Positions 39,422 through 51,113 of a stretch of 64,000 bases of DNA are shown here, piece after piece. The notes below the pieces were generated by a model. That model made no database searches. It was not told where the DNA came from and saw only the letters and a program-made list of their open reading frames with translations. The first letter of the stretch is position 1, and each line of letters begins with the position of its first letter. This DNA is from Rebecca billardiae RCC1528 (lineage: Eukaryota > Haptophyta). The stretch spans positions 1,488,001 to 1,552,000 of the forward strand of contig OZ251240.1 in assembly GCA_965240325.2 (NCBI GenBank). Reading direction: 5' to 3'. The position numbers and the translations under genes are program-made.

Positions 39422-42400
39422 CCTCCAGCGGCGGCACCGGCAGCGGCGGCGGCACCGGCGGCACCGCTCCCGGCGGCGGCGGCAGCGGCGGTGGCGACGC
39501 CGGCGGCGACGGCTCCTCCGCCGACGCCGCTCCCACCGCCGCTCGCGGCGGCAGGCGGGATGCCCGGCTCGCGCCGTGCGTCGGCGGCGCGTTGGCCGCT
39601 GCCCCTGCCGGCGCTGCCGGGCCCGACCGCGCGCGGTGCTGCGTCACACCGCGCCCCCGCCGCGCCAAGGGCGGTCGCGGCGCGTTGGCCGCTGCCCCTG
39701 CCACCGCCGCTGCCGGGCCCAGCTGCTGCAGGCACGCGCTCGACCGCGCGCGGGCTCGCGACTCGGGCGGCAGAGCCGCTGGCGCCGGCGCCGGCGGCGT
39801 CCGCGGTGTTATTCATGCGGCTGTCCCCGTCCCCGTCGGCGAACGTGGTCTCGTCGTCGTCGTCGTCGTCGCGGTACTCATCGTCGCCGCCGTCGCCGCC
39901 GCCGGCCTCGCTCCCGCCCTCGTCCGCATCGGCCATGACGCCGTGTGCGCGGCACAGCCGCAGGAGCGAACTCTTGGCCGGCGCGTACGCGCGCGGCTCA
40001 AACTGTGCGAGGACCGTGGCGTCGAGCTCGGCCGCGAGCTGCAGCTGCGCCGCGGCGCGGTCCGCGCCGCCGCCCCCGCGCGTGGACGCCGCCGCGCGCA
40101 GCTCGCCCTTCGCGTGTTCGATCAGGGCTCTGAACACGGCGCCGCCGCCGTGCGCTTGCGCGGAAACGTAGTACGCCTCGACGAGCGCCGAGGCCCAACT
40201 GAAGCCAAAGTCGGTGGCGATGCGGCGTGCGGACGCGCACGCGGCACGCAGCGCGAAGGGGTCCGCGTGCACGCCCGCGGTGAGCACCTCGGTCCGCACG
40301 CGCGCGAGCGCCGCCCGGGCCACGGTCGCGTGGCCGCCACGCCCGCCGTCCCCGCCGCCGCCGCCGCCGCCGCCGTCCGCGGCCTGGACCAGCAGCTGCG
40401 CCGCTCGCTCGACGAACGCGCGCAGCCGCGCAGGATGCTTCGCCATCGCCGCCTTGAGCAGGAAGCCGCGCCAGCTCGTCCGCAAGGACTCCAAGGCCCA
40501 GTTGACGGCGACGCCGCGCTCGGCGGGGCGCTTGCGCACACTCGCAGGCACGGCGTCGCCGCCGCCGGCCGCGCGCGCGCTCGCGCTCGGCTGCGAGCGC
40601 GCGCGCTTGCCGAGCGCCGGCGCCGCGGCCGTCTGCAAAGCGCCGGTCCTGGGCGCAAGGAGAAGCTGCGGCACCGGCGGCACGCTGGTGGCGATCCGGT
40701 CGCACGCGCGCGGCGTCGGGACGTATGACACGAGCGCGAGCCCCGACGCGCGGCCGCCGCGGCCGCCGCCGCCGCGGCCGCCGCCGCGGCCGCCGCCGGC
40801 CGCGCCGCCGGCCGCGGCCGCGCTCGGCGTCGGCGTCGGCAGCGTCAACCCGACTGCCGGCGAGGGCAGCAGCGAATAGCTGAGCCCGTGCGGCGTCGGC
40901 AGCGCGTCGAGGACCGCCCAGTTCCCGTGGCTCGCCGCCACCTCCGCCGCCACCACCGCGTGCTTCGGCCCGGTCCATCCGCGCCCGAGCACGTTGTCCG
41001 CCTCCGTCATTTGCCGACCCGCGTCGGCGCCGGCCGCCAGCAGTGCGCGAACGATCGCGGGGCGCTCCGAGTCTGAAACGCCGGCGGCGCGCACCGCCGC
41101 CCAGTGCAGCGGCGTGCCGCCGTTGCCGTCCAGCGCGCACGGGTCGGCGCGCGCGGCCAGCAGCAGCGAGACTGCGCGCAAGCTCCCGAGCTCGCACGCC
41201 TTGTGCAGCGGCGTGTACCCACGCCAGTAACCGCCACCGTAACCGCCACCGTAACGGCCACCGTAACCGCCATCGTCCAAGCCGTCGTCGTCGGGGTCGG
41301 AGGCCTCGTGCGATCGGTCGTCGACAAAGATGCACCGCGCGCCGCGCACGCCGCCGCAGCCGTCGATGAGCAGGCGTGCGAGCGCGAGCGCGCGGCGCTC
41401 CTGCCGCGCCGCCTGCTCGCACACCGCCGCCGGAGCCGCCGCGCCGCCGCCAGCCGCGCCGCCGCCCTCCTCCTCCTCCTCGCCGCCGCCGCGCCCGCCG
41501 CCGCCGCCAATCAACAGCAGCGCGCCGCCGCCGCCGCCGCCTCGGCGCGCGGCGTGCGCCGACGCGTAGGGCCCGCCGGCGTGGCAGCCGAGCGCCGCGA
41601 TGCCCGCGACGACGAGCTCGTCGTACCCGCCACCCCCCGCGCCCCCGCGCGCCGCCGAGCCGCACAGGCTGCCGCTGCACTTGGCGTGCGAGATTGCGTA
41701 GTAAAGCGGACGGACGTTGGCGCAGACCGGCGCGGTGGTCGGCGGCGTGCGCGCCGAGTGCGGCCGCGCGAGCGCGTTGCGGTCGCCGACGAGCTCGAGC
41801 GCGAGGCGCGTGCTCGCCGCCTCGTCCGGAGGCGGCGGTTGGGCGCCGCCAGCCCGGCCGGCAGCGCCGGCCGACGCCGAGGGCCGGCCGCCCTGCGCGG
41901 CGACGGGCGGCGGCGAGGGCGGCACGCCGCTTGGGCTCGCGGCGCCGCCGAGCCCGCACCGGCCGCCGCGCGCGCCGCCGCCACGCCCGCCGCCGCCGAC
42001 GGCGGCGGCGGCGCCGCCCGTCCCACCGCCGCGGCCGCTTCCGCGCGCGCGGCCGCCGTCGGCGCGGTAGCTGCCGCCGCGGCGCTCGCGCCCGCCGCCC
42101 GCGCCGCCGCCGCCGCCGGGCCGCTGCAGGTCCGCCCGGATCGCCCGGAGCAGAAGGCCGTGTGCGTCGGCGCGCGCGCGCAGCTCGGCCGTCCACCGTC
42201 CGCTCTCGACGAGCGCGGAGACGGCGAGCACGTCCGCGGCCTCGACGTAGGTCAGCGCCACCTCCAGCACGTCGAAGCGCATCGACGGGCGCGGCGCCGG
42301 CGAGCCGTCGCCGCCTTGCCTGCCGCCGTGTGGTGGCGCCGCGCCGCCGCCCCGCGCCGGCGGCGCGGCGGGCGCGGCCGGCGCGGCGGGCGCGGTGGAC

Positions 42401-43050
42401 GGGCGACTCGCGCCACCACGCTCGCCCGTGGCGTGCGCGGGTGCCACCGCCGGCCCCGCCGGCGCCGCGCCGGCGGCGGCCCCGCCCGCGGCGGCGCTCG
42501 CGGCCGCGGCAGGTGCGGAGGCCGGCGCGCGCTCGTGCGCGCGCGCGGCCAGGAACGCTCGGCACGCCCGCAGCTGGAGCAGCGCGCTCTCGGCGGAGGG
42601 CGTGCCCGGCAGCGCGGGGCACGCGGTGAGCGCGGCGCTTAGCGCGTCCCAGTCCACCTCGCCCGCGCCCGCGCTGGCCGACAGTGCCACCGACACCCAC
42701 GCCGCGCCGCCGCCGCCCGCCGGAGGCTGCGCGTCGTCGTCCGCGATCGCGGCTTCGTGCGTCAGCGCCCTGACGAGGCCTGCCGTGACGGGCACGTCGC
42801 CCTGCGAAGGGGGCGGCGCGGCGGCGCTGCCCGCCAGCCGCGCGTAGCACGCCCACGCCGCACGCGCCGAGCACACACGCCAGAGCTCCGCGGCGGGCGC
42901 GCCGCGCGCGCGACTGAGCGCGTCGACGGCGACGGAGCGCGGCACACCGGCGTCGAGGAGGCGGACGAGCACGCCCGCCGCGGGGTGCTGCGCCGCCAGC
43001 GCCTGCCTCGACGCGAGGTACGCCGCGTCGTCCGCTGCGCCCGCAGCCAT
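39223..43050 (-). CDS. Large ankyrin-repeat protein with low-complexity tail
   Basis: A 1275-aa intronless ORF from MAAGAADDAAYLASRQAL; in-frame ATGs up to 43197 would add a basic leader. Residues about 20-60 (VRLLDAGVPRSVAVDALSRA) resemble a UBA-type three-helix bundle, tentatively. The middle has Gly-rich linkers, then clear ankyrin repeats: YTPLHKACELGSLRAVSLLL, GGTPLHWAAVRA and AIVRALLAAGADAG. A (GGYGG)-type run just before them is encoded by a 12-bp repeat at about 41220-41275. The C-terminal third has helical segments (FSWASALVEAYYVSAQAHGG), an acidic DDEYRDDDDDDE patch and a long poly-Gly/Ala stretch ending DFDAESDSDSDDDGK. Ankyrin repeats mediate protein binding; the role is unknown. 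Confidence 0.65.
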
Positions 43051-43506
43051 GCTGCGCGCTCGACGTTCGCGCGCGCGGGTTGTGGCCGCCCGGGTGCGCG
43101 CGAAAGATTGATTGTACAGCGGGGCGCGAGTTGACCGTCGTCGTCGTGGGGCTGCCCAGTGAGGCCACCGCACCAGAAGACGCGCGGCCATTGTCATTTT
43201 GCCGGGGATGTTTTCCGGACAAATATGGTCCTGACGACGCGAATTGAGCCGGCTTAGCCTCAGTAGTCAGTTCGTGCGCAATGACGCACGACGCGCTGAG
43301 ACTACAGTACGACTCAATGTAGACACTTCGGAGGCAGCCTGCGCATCCGATGGTACGCAATAGAATGCCGTCCGCGCCGACGACGAAGACGCCACTGTCA
43401 CCAGCCTCTCGCGGGAGAGTCGCCCCGGCGCCACTCGCCGCCGGGGGCTGCGCGCAGTGACGGCCCGGACTCTCAGGCGACGCTGACCCGCGGAGAGTCG
43501 GCTCGG
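43051..43506. other. Upstream region of the ankyrin gene and 3' flank of the NDUFAF3-like gene
   Basis: 456 bp, less GC-rich around 43190-43330. No gene recognised. Confidence 0.35.
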
Positions 43507-44073
43507 TCAGATGGACCCGTCGTCGGCGTCGAGAGCAAGCATTGCACCCACGACGCGGCGCTCCTCCTGGTTGAGGAAGTTGAAGGTGGCGCACGCGTTC
43601 GCCGACGTGTGCACCTCCACGCCGATCCGTTGGCGCTCGAGCCACGCGCGCACCTCCGCGGCCAACGGCTGGATCGTGCGGCCACTGCCGATGACGACGA
43701 GCTCGATCTCGGGCTCGAGGAGCGGGAGGAAGCCGAGGCTGGCGCGCGTGACGTCCGCCATCGTGCGCGCGCGCCAGAGGAAGCTCGCGTGCGGCGCGAG
43801 CAGCACCGAGCCCAGCAGCCGCACGCCGTTCACGCGGAAGCCGGCCGCGTCGTACGCGTTGACCATTGTCCAGGGCTTCGCCTTGGACGCGCCGGCCGCG
43901 CCGAGCAGGTCGACGCCGTAGCCGCCCTCGCCCTGCGCGCGGCCGACGCTGCGCGTGGGCGCGACCTTGCGGTCAAAGTCGGTGGGCCGGCGCCCCGGGC
44001 CCGTGGCCATGCCCCGCCGGCTCGCCGCCGCGGCGGAGGCGACGCCCACGGCGCGCCACCGAGACGCCTGCAT
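43507..44073 (-). CDS. NDUFAF3-like (DUF498) mitochondrial complex I assembly factor
   Basis: A 188-aa protein. The N-terminal ~45 residues are basic and Ala/Ser-rich (MQASRWRAVGVASAAAASRR), consistent with mitochondrial targeting. The core matches the Mth938/DUF498 fold: VNAYDAAGFRVNGVRLLGSV, LVVIGSGRTIQPLAAEVRAW, then VEVHTSANACATFNFLNQEE and RRVVGAMLAL. In animals NDUFAF3 works with NDUFAF4 early in respiratory complex I assembly. It sits head to head with the MOK kinase gene, start codons 188 bp apart. Length is normal for the family. Confidence 0.88.
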   Translation of the reverse strand: MQASRWRAVGVASAAAASRRGMATGPGRRPTDFDRKVAPTRSVGRAQGEGGYGVDLLGAAGASKAKPWTMVNAYDAAGFRVNGVRLLGSVLLAPHASFLWRARTMADVTRASLGFLPLLEPEIELVVIGSGRTIQPLAAEVRAWLERQRIGVEVHTSANACATFNFLNQEERRVVGAMLALDADDGSI

Positions 44074-44261
44074 CGCCCCGACGCAGGTCTGCAGCGCGGT
44101 CCGGCGCGCTCCTAATTCGTTAGCAGTCCGGATATGCCGTTACGAGAGCTTGCTGGCGCGCGGGCGCGCAGCAGTTCTCCCGCCGCCGGGGCGTGGGCGC
44201 TTAGTGCGTGAGAGCAAGGGGGAAGGGCTGTTGCCGAGCTTGCTCGCGCGGCCACGGGGCC
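44074..44261. promoter_or_regulatory. Compact bidirectional promoter region, NDUFAF3-like and MOK genes
   Basis: 188 bp between divergent start codons must serve both transcripts. No TATA box stands out. Confidence 0.45.
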
Positions 44262-46596
44262 ATGCACAAGTACCGGCTGATCGCCAAGAAGGGCGAGGGC
44301 ACGTTCTCGGAGGTGCTCAAGGCGCAGAGCATCAAGAACGGCAAGTATGTCGCGATCAAGTGCATGAAGAACCACTTCGACTCGCTCGAGCAGGTGAACA
44401 ACTTGCGCGAGATCCAGGCGCTCCGGCGGCTCTCGCCGCACCCGAACGTGATCCGGCTGGTGGAGGTGCTGTACGACCAGCCGACGGGGCGGCTGGCGCT
44501 GGTGTTCGAGCTGATGGACATGAACGCGTACGAGCTCATCCGCGGCCGCCGCCACTACCTCCCCGAGAACCGCGTGAAGCACTACATCTACCAGCTGCTG
44601 CGCTCGATGGACCACATGCACCGGAACGGGATCTTCCACCGGGACATCAAGCCGGAGAACATCCTGCTGATGGACGACGAGCTCAAGCTCGCCGACTTCG
44701 GCTCGTGCCGCGGCATCTACTCCAAGCAGCCGTACACCGAGTACATCTCGACGCGCTGGTACCGCGCCCCCGAGTGCCTACTTACAGATGGGTACTACAA
44801 TTATAAGATGGACATGTGGGGCGTGGGCTGCGTCTTCTTCGAGATCATGGCGCTCTACCCGCTCTTCCCGGGGACGAACGAGCTCGACCAGATCCAGAAG
44901 ATCCACAACATCATCGGCACGCCCTCGCCGGTGCGCGCCCGGCGCGCGAGCGCGCGCGCGCGCAGCAGCGCTCGCCCGAGACGAGGCGCCTCGCGCTCAC
45001 GCCCCCTCCCCGTGTGGCACGCCTCCCTTTCGCGCGTGCGCGCGACCCGCCCGGTGGGCTTGGGCTCGGACGCTCGCAGGAGGTGCTCGCCAAGATGAAG
45101 AAGCACTCCAACGCGCACATCGACTTCAACTTCCCGTACAAGGAAGGGACGCCTCTGACGAAACTCATCCCGCACGCGTCGGGCGACTGCATCGACCTGA
45201 TCACGAAATTGCTTGCGTACGACCCGGACCACCGGATCTCGGCGCGGCAGGCGCTGCGGCACCAGCTGTTCCGCGAGATCCGCGAGGCGGAGAAGCGCGC
45301 GCACGCGATGAACCAGACGCTCTCGCAGTCCGTCTCCGTGCCGGCCGACGGCGGGCTTGACGGCGGAATTGACGGCGCCGTCGCCGCGCCCGGCGGCGGC
45401 GGCGGCGGGCCGGCGGCGGAGGGCCTCGGCGGAGGCCCGGCGGCGGGCGGCGGCAGCAGCGGGCAGGCGGGCTCGGCGGGCGGCGGCGGGGGCGCCGCTC
45501 GGAAAGGGGGCGCGGGAGGCGGCGGGAAGCAGGGCGCGGCCAGCGAGCAGCCGAACGGTGCGCGCCGCGCCCATCGCCGGCGCGGCCAAGGGCGCCCACG
45601 CTTTTTGCGGCGCCCGCGCCCGCGCTCGCGCGCCCGCACACTCGCCCGCGCCAAGCGCGCCGCTGACCCAGGCGTGTGCCGCGCGCCCGCCGCGCGCCGC
45701 GCGGCGCAGCCCCAGCGCTGCCCTCGATCGGCACCGGGCGCACGACGAACCAGCTGCAGCCCTCCGCCGGCTCAACACCCGACGGCCACAACGCATCCTC
45801 CTCGTCCTCGCTGCCTTCTCTCGGCGCGTCGGCCGCCGCGACGCGCGACGCCGGCCCGCTGCCAGAGTCGCTGCCGCCGATCGGAGCAGGGCATGGCGCG
45901 CAGGGTGGGCACGCGATGGCGCACGGCGCGGCGGCGGGCGGCGGCGTGCACGCGGCGCACGTCGGCCTCGCGCCCACCGTCGGCGGCGGCGGCGGCGGCG
46001 GTGTGGGCGCGCGAGGCGGCGGCCCCGGCGGCGCCCCGGGCGGCGGCGCGGGCGCGCAGGCGGGCGGGCGCGGCGCGGGCGTGGGCGGGCGGCACGCGCA
46101 CGGCCAGCCGCGTGTGAAGCAGCAAGCGAACAACAAGCGCAACGTGCCGGGCGGCAGCAGCCTCCGCCAGGCCGGCGTCGCGGGCATGGGCGCCACCGGG
46201 CCCGCCGCCGCGCGCACGCAGCCGCTGCACATGGCCGGGGGCGGGCTGCGTATGCAGGGCGCGGGCGCGGGCGGCGGCGCGGCGCAGATGCCGGGCTATC
46301 ACCAGACGTTCGGCGGCGGCGGCGGCGGCGGCGGGCCGGGCGCGCTGAGCGGCGTGGGCGGCGTGAGCGGGATGGGCGTCGGTGGCAGCAGCACCGGCGC
46401 CCTCTCGATCAGTGGCGACGGCGGCGGCGGCGGCGGCGCGGGCGGCGCAGAGCTCGGCGGCGGCGGCGCGGGCGGCGCCAAGGGCAAACGAGGGGCCTAC
46501 CAATCGCCCTACTCGCAGCGCGCGGCGGTGCCTGGGCTCAAGGGCGGGGCGGCACCGGGCATGCACGCCAAGCCGCCGCACGGCGGGCTGCAATGA
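44262..46596 (+). CDS. MOK: MOK-type (RCK family) protein kinase with Gly-rich tail, three exons
   Basis: Exons 44262-44930, 45080-45557, 45716-46596; 675 aa. The kinase domain fills residues 1-295: GEGTFSEV (P-loop), VAIKCMK (Lys), NNLREIQALRRLSPHPN, ELMDMNAYELIRGRRHYL, HRDIKPEN (catalytic loop), LADFGSC, and activation segment YSKQPYTEYISTRWYRAPE with a TEY dual-phosphorylation site. These words match animal MOK (RAGE-1) more closely than other RCK kinases. RCK kinases act in flagella and cilia, controlling length and transport. Exon 3 and the end of exon 2 encode a Gly/Ala-rich disordered tail about twice as long as in animal MOK, ending YQSPYSQRAAVPG. Junction 2 (AAC G|GTGCG ... cccag|CG CTG) was chosen because it alone restores frame. 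Confidence 0.93.
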
Positions 46597-46880
46597 GAGC
46601 GGCCACGCAGCCCGCGCCTGCCACCGAACGTAGTCGCCCGCGCCGTCGGCACCCGACCGACTCGACCAGTCGCGTCGTGCCGAGCGCACTTTTTCATGGC
46701 CCGGCGCGTCACTCACCTCGCTCACTTGCTGGCACCGCCCTCCGCTTCTGCTTGCGGCTGCTGCTGGCCCGTGGCCTGCTTGCTTATTGCCGCAGCACGA
46801 CGAGTCGGTCGTTATTATTACTATTATTAGTATATATATATATGTAGTATTGTGACCCGGCCATATGATATTATTATTAT

Positions 46881-47588
46881 AACGACGTGAGTATGCAACG
46901 GGCAGGCGTCACGGAGTCAGCACGCTGTATGGAGCGCGCGTTGGAACTTGGCGGGGCTTGGAACTTGACACCGCATTTCCCAGCGAAGTGCCCCATCTCG
47001 GCGGGGCTGGCACGGTCGGCACACGCTCCTGAGCGCTCGCTTTGCGGTGCGGCAGGCCTTGGGCAGCCCAGACAGACATGCCGCGACCGAATTACCGGGC
47101 CATGCGCGCACCACACCCGCGCTACATGGCCTACGCGCTGGACGACTGAGAGGCAACGCCGAACCACTGCATTCCACTGCCCGGCATGCACCCCGAGTCA
47201 CCTTCAGAGGGCGTCGACGAGCGCAGAGCGGGTGCGTGGGAGTTCGACCAACTCGTGTACCTTCTTGCAAGCACCAGCGGCGAGGTCGCAAGCCGAACCT
47301 TGACCAGCCGTGGAACTTGAGCTGGTCGGCAGCAAAACCACCGTTCAACCCGGATCAAGTTAGCAGCGTGCGAGGAGGAGGCGCGGTGCGCGTCCGCGGC
47401 TGGCGAGAGGCGTCCGGACCGTGCCGTTCTCGGCCGCGCCCGCGCGCTTCCCGCCGCCTCGGGCCCCGTGTACGCCCGTCGTCGCCCTCGCCGCGCGGGC
47501 GCCAAACCGGCGTCAAGTTCCAACGAGCGCTCCATATATATTAACGACGTGGTATGCAACGGGCAGGCGTCAGAGTCAGCAAGCTGTA
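46881..47588. mobile_element. ~607-bp inverted-repeat element flanked by ~46-bp direct repeats
   Basis: Inverted repeats 46929-46950 (atggagcgcgcgttggaact ...) and 47514-47535 (caagttccaacgagcgctcc ...) enclose a non-coding body. Immediately outside lie direct repeats 46881-46928 and 47543-47588, both reading aacgacgtg ... tatgcaacgggcaggcgtca. Related right-hand blocks occur near 58604 and 60004. Confidence 0.7.
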
Positions 47589-47787
47589 GCAACAGATCGA
47601 GCAGCAGAGACAAACACCAGGATCAGCGCTCCTCGCCGTCGTCCCCCCCCCTCGTAGTCGCCCATCACTCCATCGCCGAGCGGAAGCTCGACGCACCGTC
47701 TGGCGTCGACGCGCGCGCGCCACCGCGGTGGTCGCGGTGCCACGCGTCGTCAGCCGTCGTCTCGAAGTAGTCGTCGTATGCAGCGCT

Positions 47788-47944
<157 letters not shown>

Positions 47945-49642
47945 CACTAGCTAATCATAGCAGTAGTACTATCGATCAGTGCGACTATCATTAATCATAT
48001 CCGAACGCGGGCCCGGGGACGGCCAACGGGCCGAGTCCGTCGGCCGCTCCCGGGCCGTTCGGGCTCGGCGCGGTCCACCGCCGGCCCGCCGCGTGGCCCC
48101 CAGTCCCAGTCGGGGAACTTACACGGTCAGACCCGGTCTGAATCGGCCCCCTCGCTCAGAGTCCCAGTCCGGTCACTGGAGCGTTACAGCGCGCATCTTG
48201 ATGACATCAGCACTGCTGATGATGCTGCCTGATGCAATCGGCGGGATCAGCGCCGCGCCTCGTCTGATGATCTTACTTACATCTGCTGCTATACACTATA
48301 CAGCATAATAATAATAAGCAGCAATCAGTATAGCTCCCAGCAGACCACCCCGGCAGGCGGTCCCTTGGACGACATTATTACACATATATTTATACGGCCA
48401 GATGGATCCGATATCACTTATATATATCGTCATCATTATTCATCATCAATATATATATATGGACCGCGTGATCCGGTGATGTCTGACGGCTCCGGTCACT
48501 GTCCGGGACGTCCAGCAGGGGTGCATTCAGACTCTCTGGGGGGGTCTGGGGGGGGGCTCCCCCCAGCCGATCGAAGGACCAAATACGCCTCAATAGTCAA
48601 TAGCCAATAGGCCCCCCAACTCGCCAGAATTTGCATAGCAGACCGGCTGCGTCGTGCGGCGTCGGCTCTGCGCCGAGCGGCCATGACGCATTGCACACAG
48701 CCCCGATATCGGCGCCTCCCTCGCGAGTCAAGACGTAGCGCAGTGCAGTCCTGATCGAGCAACGCATTGACTGCTGCGGCGCACCGCGCAGGCCACGCCG
48801 CACCTCAGCACTCGCGAACAAGCTCTGACTCTCTGAGCCAGCCAGCTGTGGCAGTCCTCTGAGGAGCTGCAGCCAAGCACGAGCTCGTGCGCATACCCAT
48901 GCCACCACGAGCTGACGGCGCGGCCCGGGACGCGAGTAGCTCGAAGCCGACAAGCTCATGCGCACGCCCGCACCGCCGCGAGCTCAAGGTGTGGCCGCCG
49001 GCGCGAGCAGCTCGACGCGGACAGCGCGCAGCTTGCTCGAGTCGACGAGCAGCTTCTCGCCCATCGGTGACTCTCAGTGCACGAGGGTGCACCCGGGGCG
49101 CGAGCGCGACAGGGTGCCGCGGCCAACCAGCGGATGCGCCCGGATCAAGGCCTCCGAGACGTCTCATCTCCTTGCCCGCTCGGTGGAACTCCATCGTGCG
49201 GGAGACCGGTCCGGGAGGCCAAAAAAAAGTTCAGCACGATGGAGTCCTCCGTGTTCGACTGTGACGACGCGTTCAAGGACAAGGAAACATACGAAATCGT
49301 CTGCGGCTTCGGTTTTGAACCTGCGGCTTCGTCCGCCGCCCCGGAGATCTTTCGATTGGTACCCTCATCGCTCCCTGGCTCCCAGGGGTTCGTCTAAATG
49401 CACCCCCCCCATAGGGTCAGTGGACGTCCCTGACTGTCGGGCTGGAGCCATGACTCCTCGGCCTGCGCCCCGGCAGTGTAGCTCAGCGCCCCAGCCGCGG
49501 CAGCTGGCCGATGCGCGCAGGCGCGTCGACTCGACCATTGGGACCATCGGCGTCAGCTGCACTCACGCCGAGGCCGAGAGCAGCCGACCGCATGCCGCAC
49601 GCGTGCGCGCTGCCGTCCGCTGTGACGTACAGCGCGTGGGTG

Positions 49643-51025
49643 TCACTCACTACTCAGCGCGCAGTCCAGCACACGCACTGGCTCGAACGCCTGCACACGC
49701 GCCGGCAGTCGCGCCAGCCACCCGTCACCTCTCGGTGCGCCGAGCTCGCCCCACTCGTTGTCCCCGAACGTGTACACGCTGCCATCCGCGCACATGACGG
49801 CACTGCCATGGCGGCCAGCGCACGCGCGTACCGCACGCACGCCTGCCAGGGCCTCGATGCGAGTGGGCACCGCACGATCCACGTCGTCACGATGCCCGAG
49901 CTGGCCTCCCACGTCGTCACCGAACGAGTACGCGCCGCCCTCCGCGTCCACCACCAGGCTGTGCCACCCGCCCGCGCACACGTGCACGGCGCGCACGCCC
50001 GCGAGCGCCTCGATGCGCCTCGGCGTGGGCTGAACCTCCACATCGTCGCCGTGGCCGAGCTGGCCTTCGTCGCCGTCACCGCACGAGTAGACATCGCCGC
50101 TGACCGAGAGCAGCAGCGTGTGCCGTCGTCCCGCGCATAGCCCACCCACGCGCACGCCATCGAGCGCCTCGATGCGCGTCGGCTCCCACCGCTCCTTCGT
50201 GTCGCCGCGGCCGAGCTGACCGTACCCGTTCCAGCCCCAGCTGTACGCACAGCCCGCGGCGGTGAGCGCGAGGCTGTGTTCGCCTCCAGCGGAGATCGCC
50301 ACGACGGATTCGCACGCAGGAACTCTGACCTCGGAGAAAGTGCGCCGCGTTTTATCGTCACCCAGCCCCAGCTGCCCGTCACCGTTCTCGCCACAGCCGT
50401 ACACGGTGCCGGCCTCGCTCAGCGCGAGCAGGTGGTAGTAGCCGGCGGCCACAGCGACCACGTGCACTGCGCTGAGCGAGGCCACGCGCGTCGGCACGAG
50501 CACCACCGAGACGTCTCCATGACCCATTGCCACTGCTACCCAGACGCCCCAATCCTGCTCGCCGCACGTATGCAGCCCGCCCTCCGCGTCCACAAACGCG
50601 CTCAGCAGTGCCTCGTCATCGCCCGTGGCGCGGCCGCACGCGACGACGTGGCGGTGCGTGGACGCGAGCTGGAGCACGCGCTCACGAGCGAACAGCTCGG
50701 ATGTCCAGCTGCACGCGTCGGGCGGAAGCGCGGCCGGAAGGGCGCGCTCGTGCCCGCGAGCGCGCGCGCGCTCGCGCAGCGCGTGCTCGACCGGCGAGCG
50801 GCCGCCCGGCGCACCGCGAAAGAGGCGAGAGGCGGCGTTGGCGGCCGCGAGTGCGCGCGGCTCGGGCACGCTCGCGAGTATGCGCTCGACGACCTCGGGC
50901 GGCATGTCCGCGAGGCCAAGCGCCGCCGGCGCGCGCGGTGCGTGCTCCTTGTCTCCGGCCATTCTCGCTCTGGTCGTCGTCATGGCTCCGCGTCTCTTGG
51001 CGAAGCGCGACAGCCCTTCTGCCAC
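49643..51025 (-). CDS. F-box/RCC1-repeat protein, diverged paralog
   Basis: A 460-aa intronless protein. Start at 51025 (MAEGLSRFAKRRG) or at later in-frame ATGs at 50983 and 50962; the F-box-like part begins LADMPPEVVERILASVPEPR and continues AAANAASRLFRGAPGGRSP, closely echoing the tandem pair at 34-38 kb. The propeller region has at least five good RCC1 repeats: TVYGCGENGDGQLGLGDD, AYSWGWNGYGQLGRGD, DVYSCGDGDEGQLGHGDD, AYSFGDDVGGQLGHRDD, VYTFGDNEWGELG. The region between F-box and propeller is also shared (RARARGHERALPA). It lies on the opposite strand some 12 kb away, so it is an older duplicate. Confidence 0.8.
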   Translation of the reverse strand: MAEGLSRFAKRRGAMTTTRARMAGDKEHAPRAPAALGLADMPPEVVERILASVPEPRALAAANAASRLFRGAPGGRSPVEHALRERARARGHERALPAALPPDACSWTSELFARERVLQLASTHRHVVACGRATGDDEALLSAFVDAEGGLHTCGEQDWGVWVAVAMGHGDVSVVLVPTRVASLSAVHVVAVAAGYYHLLALSEAGTVYGCGENGDGQLGLGDDKTRRTFSEVRVPACESVVAISAGGEHSLALTAAGCAYSWGWNGYGQLGRGDTKERWEPTRIEALDGVRVGGLCAGRRHTLLLSVSGDVYSCGDGDEGQLGHGDDVEVQPTPRRIEALAGVRAVHVCAGGWHSLVVDAEGGAYSFGDDVGGQLGHRDDVDRAVPTRIEALAGVRAVRACAGRHGSAVMCADGSVYTFGDNEWGELGAPRGDGWLARLPARVQAFEPVRVLDCALSSE

Positions 51026-51113
51026 AGCGTGGTAGCTCGGTACGATGGCGGTGGCGGTGGTGCTGTCCGCAAACCCGCGGCGTGGCCCGTCATCTGTCGC
51101 GCGCCGTGTGCGG
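51026..51113. promoter_or_regulatory. Very short head-to-head region, RCC1 paralog and sialyltransferase-like gene
   Basis: Only 88 bp separate the chosen starts, so promoter elements probably overlap the coding starts or one gene begins further in. Confidence 0.35.

Noticed and set aside
49475-49560. tagctcagc, resembling a tRNA A-box, followed by a gtcgactcgacc word.
   Set aside because: No B-box of the form GTTCGANTC at the right distance and no cloverleaf.
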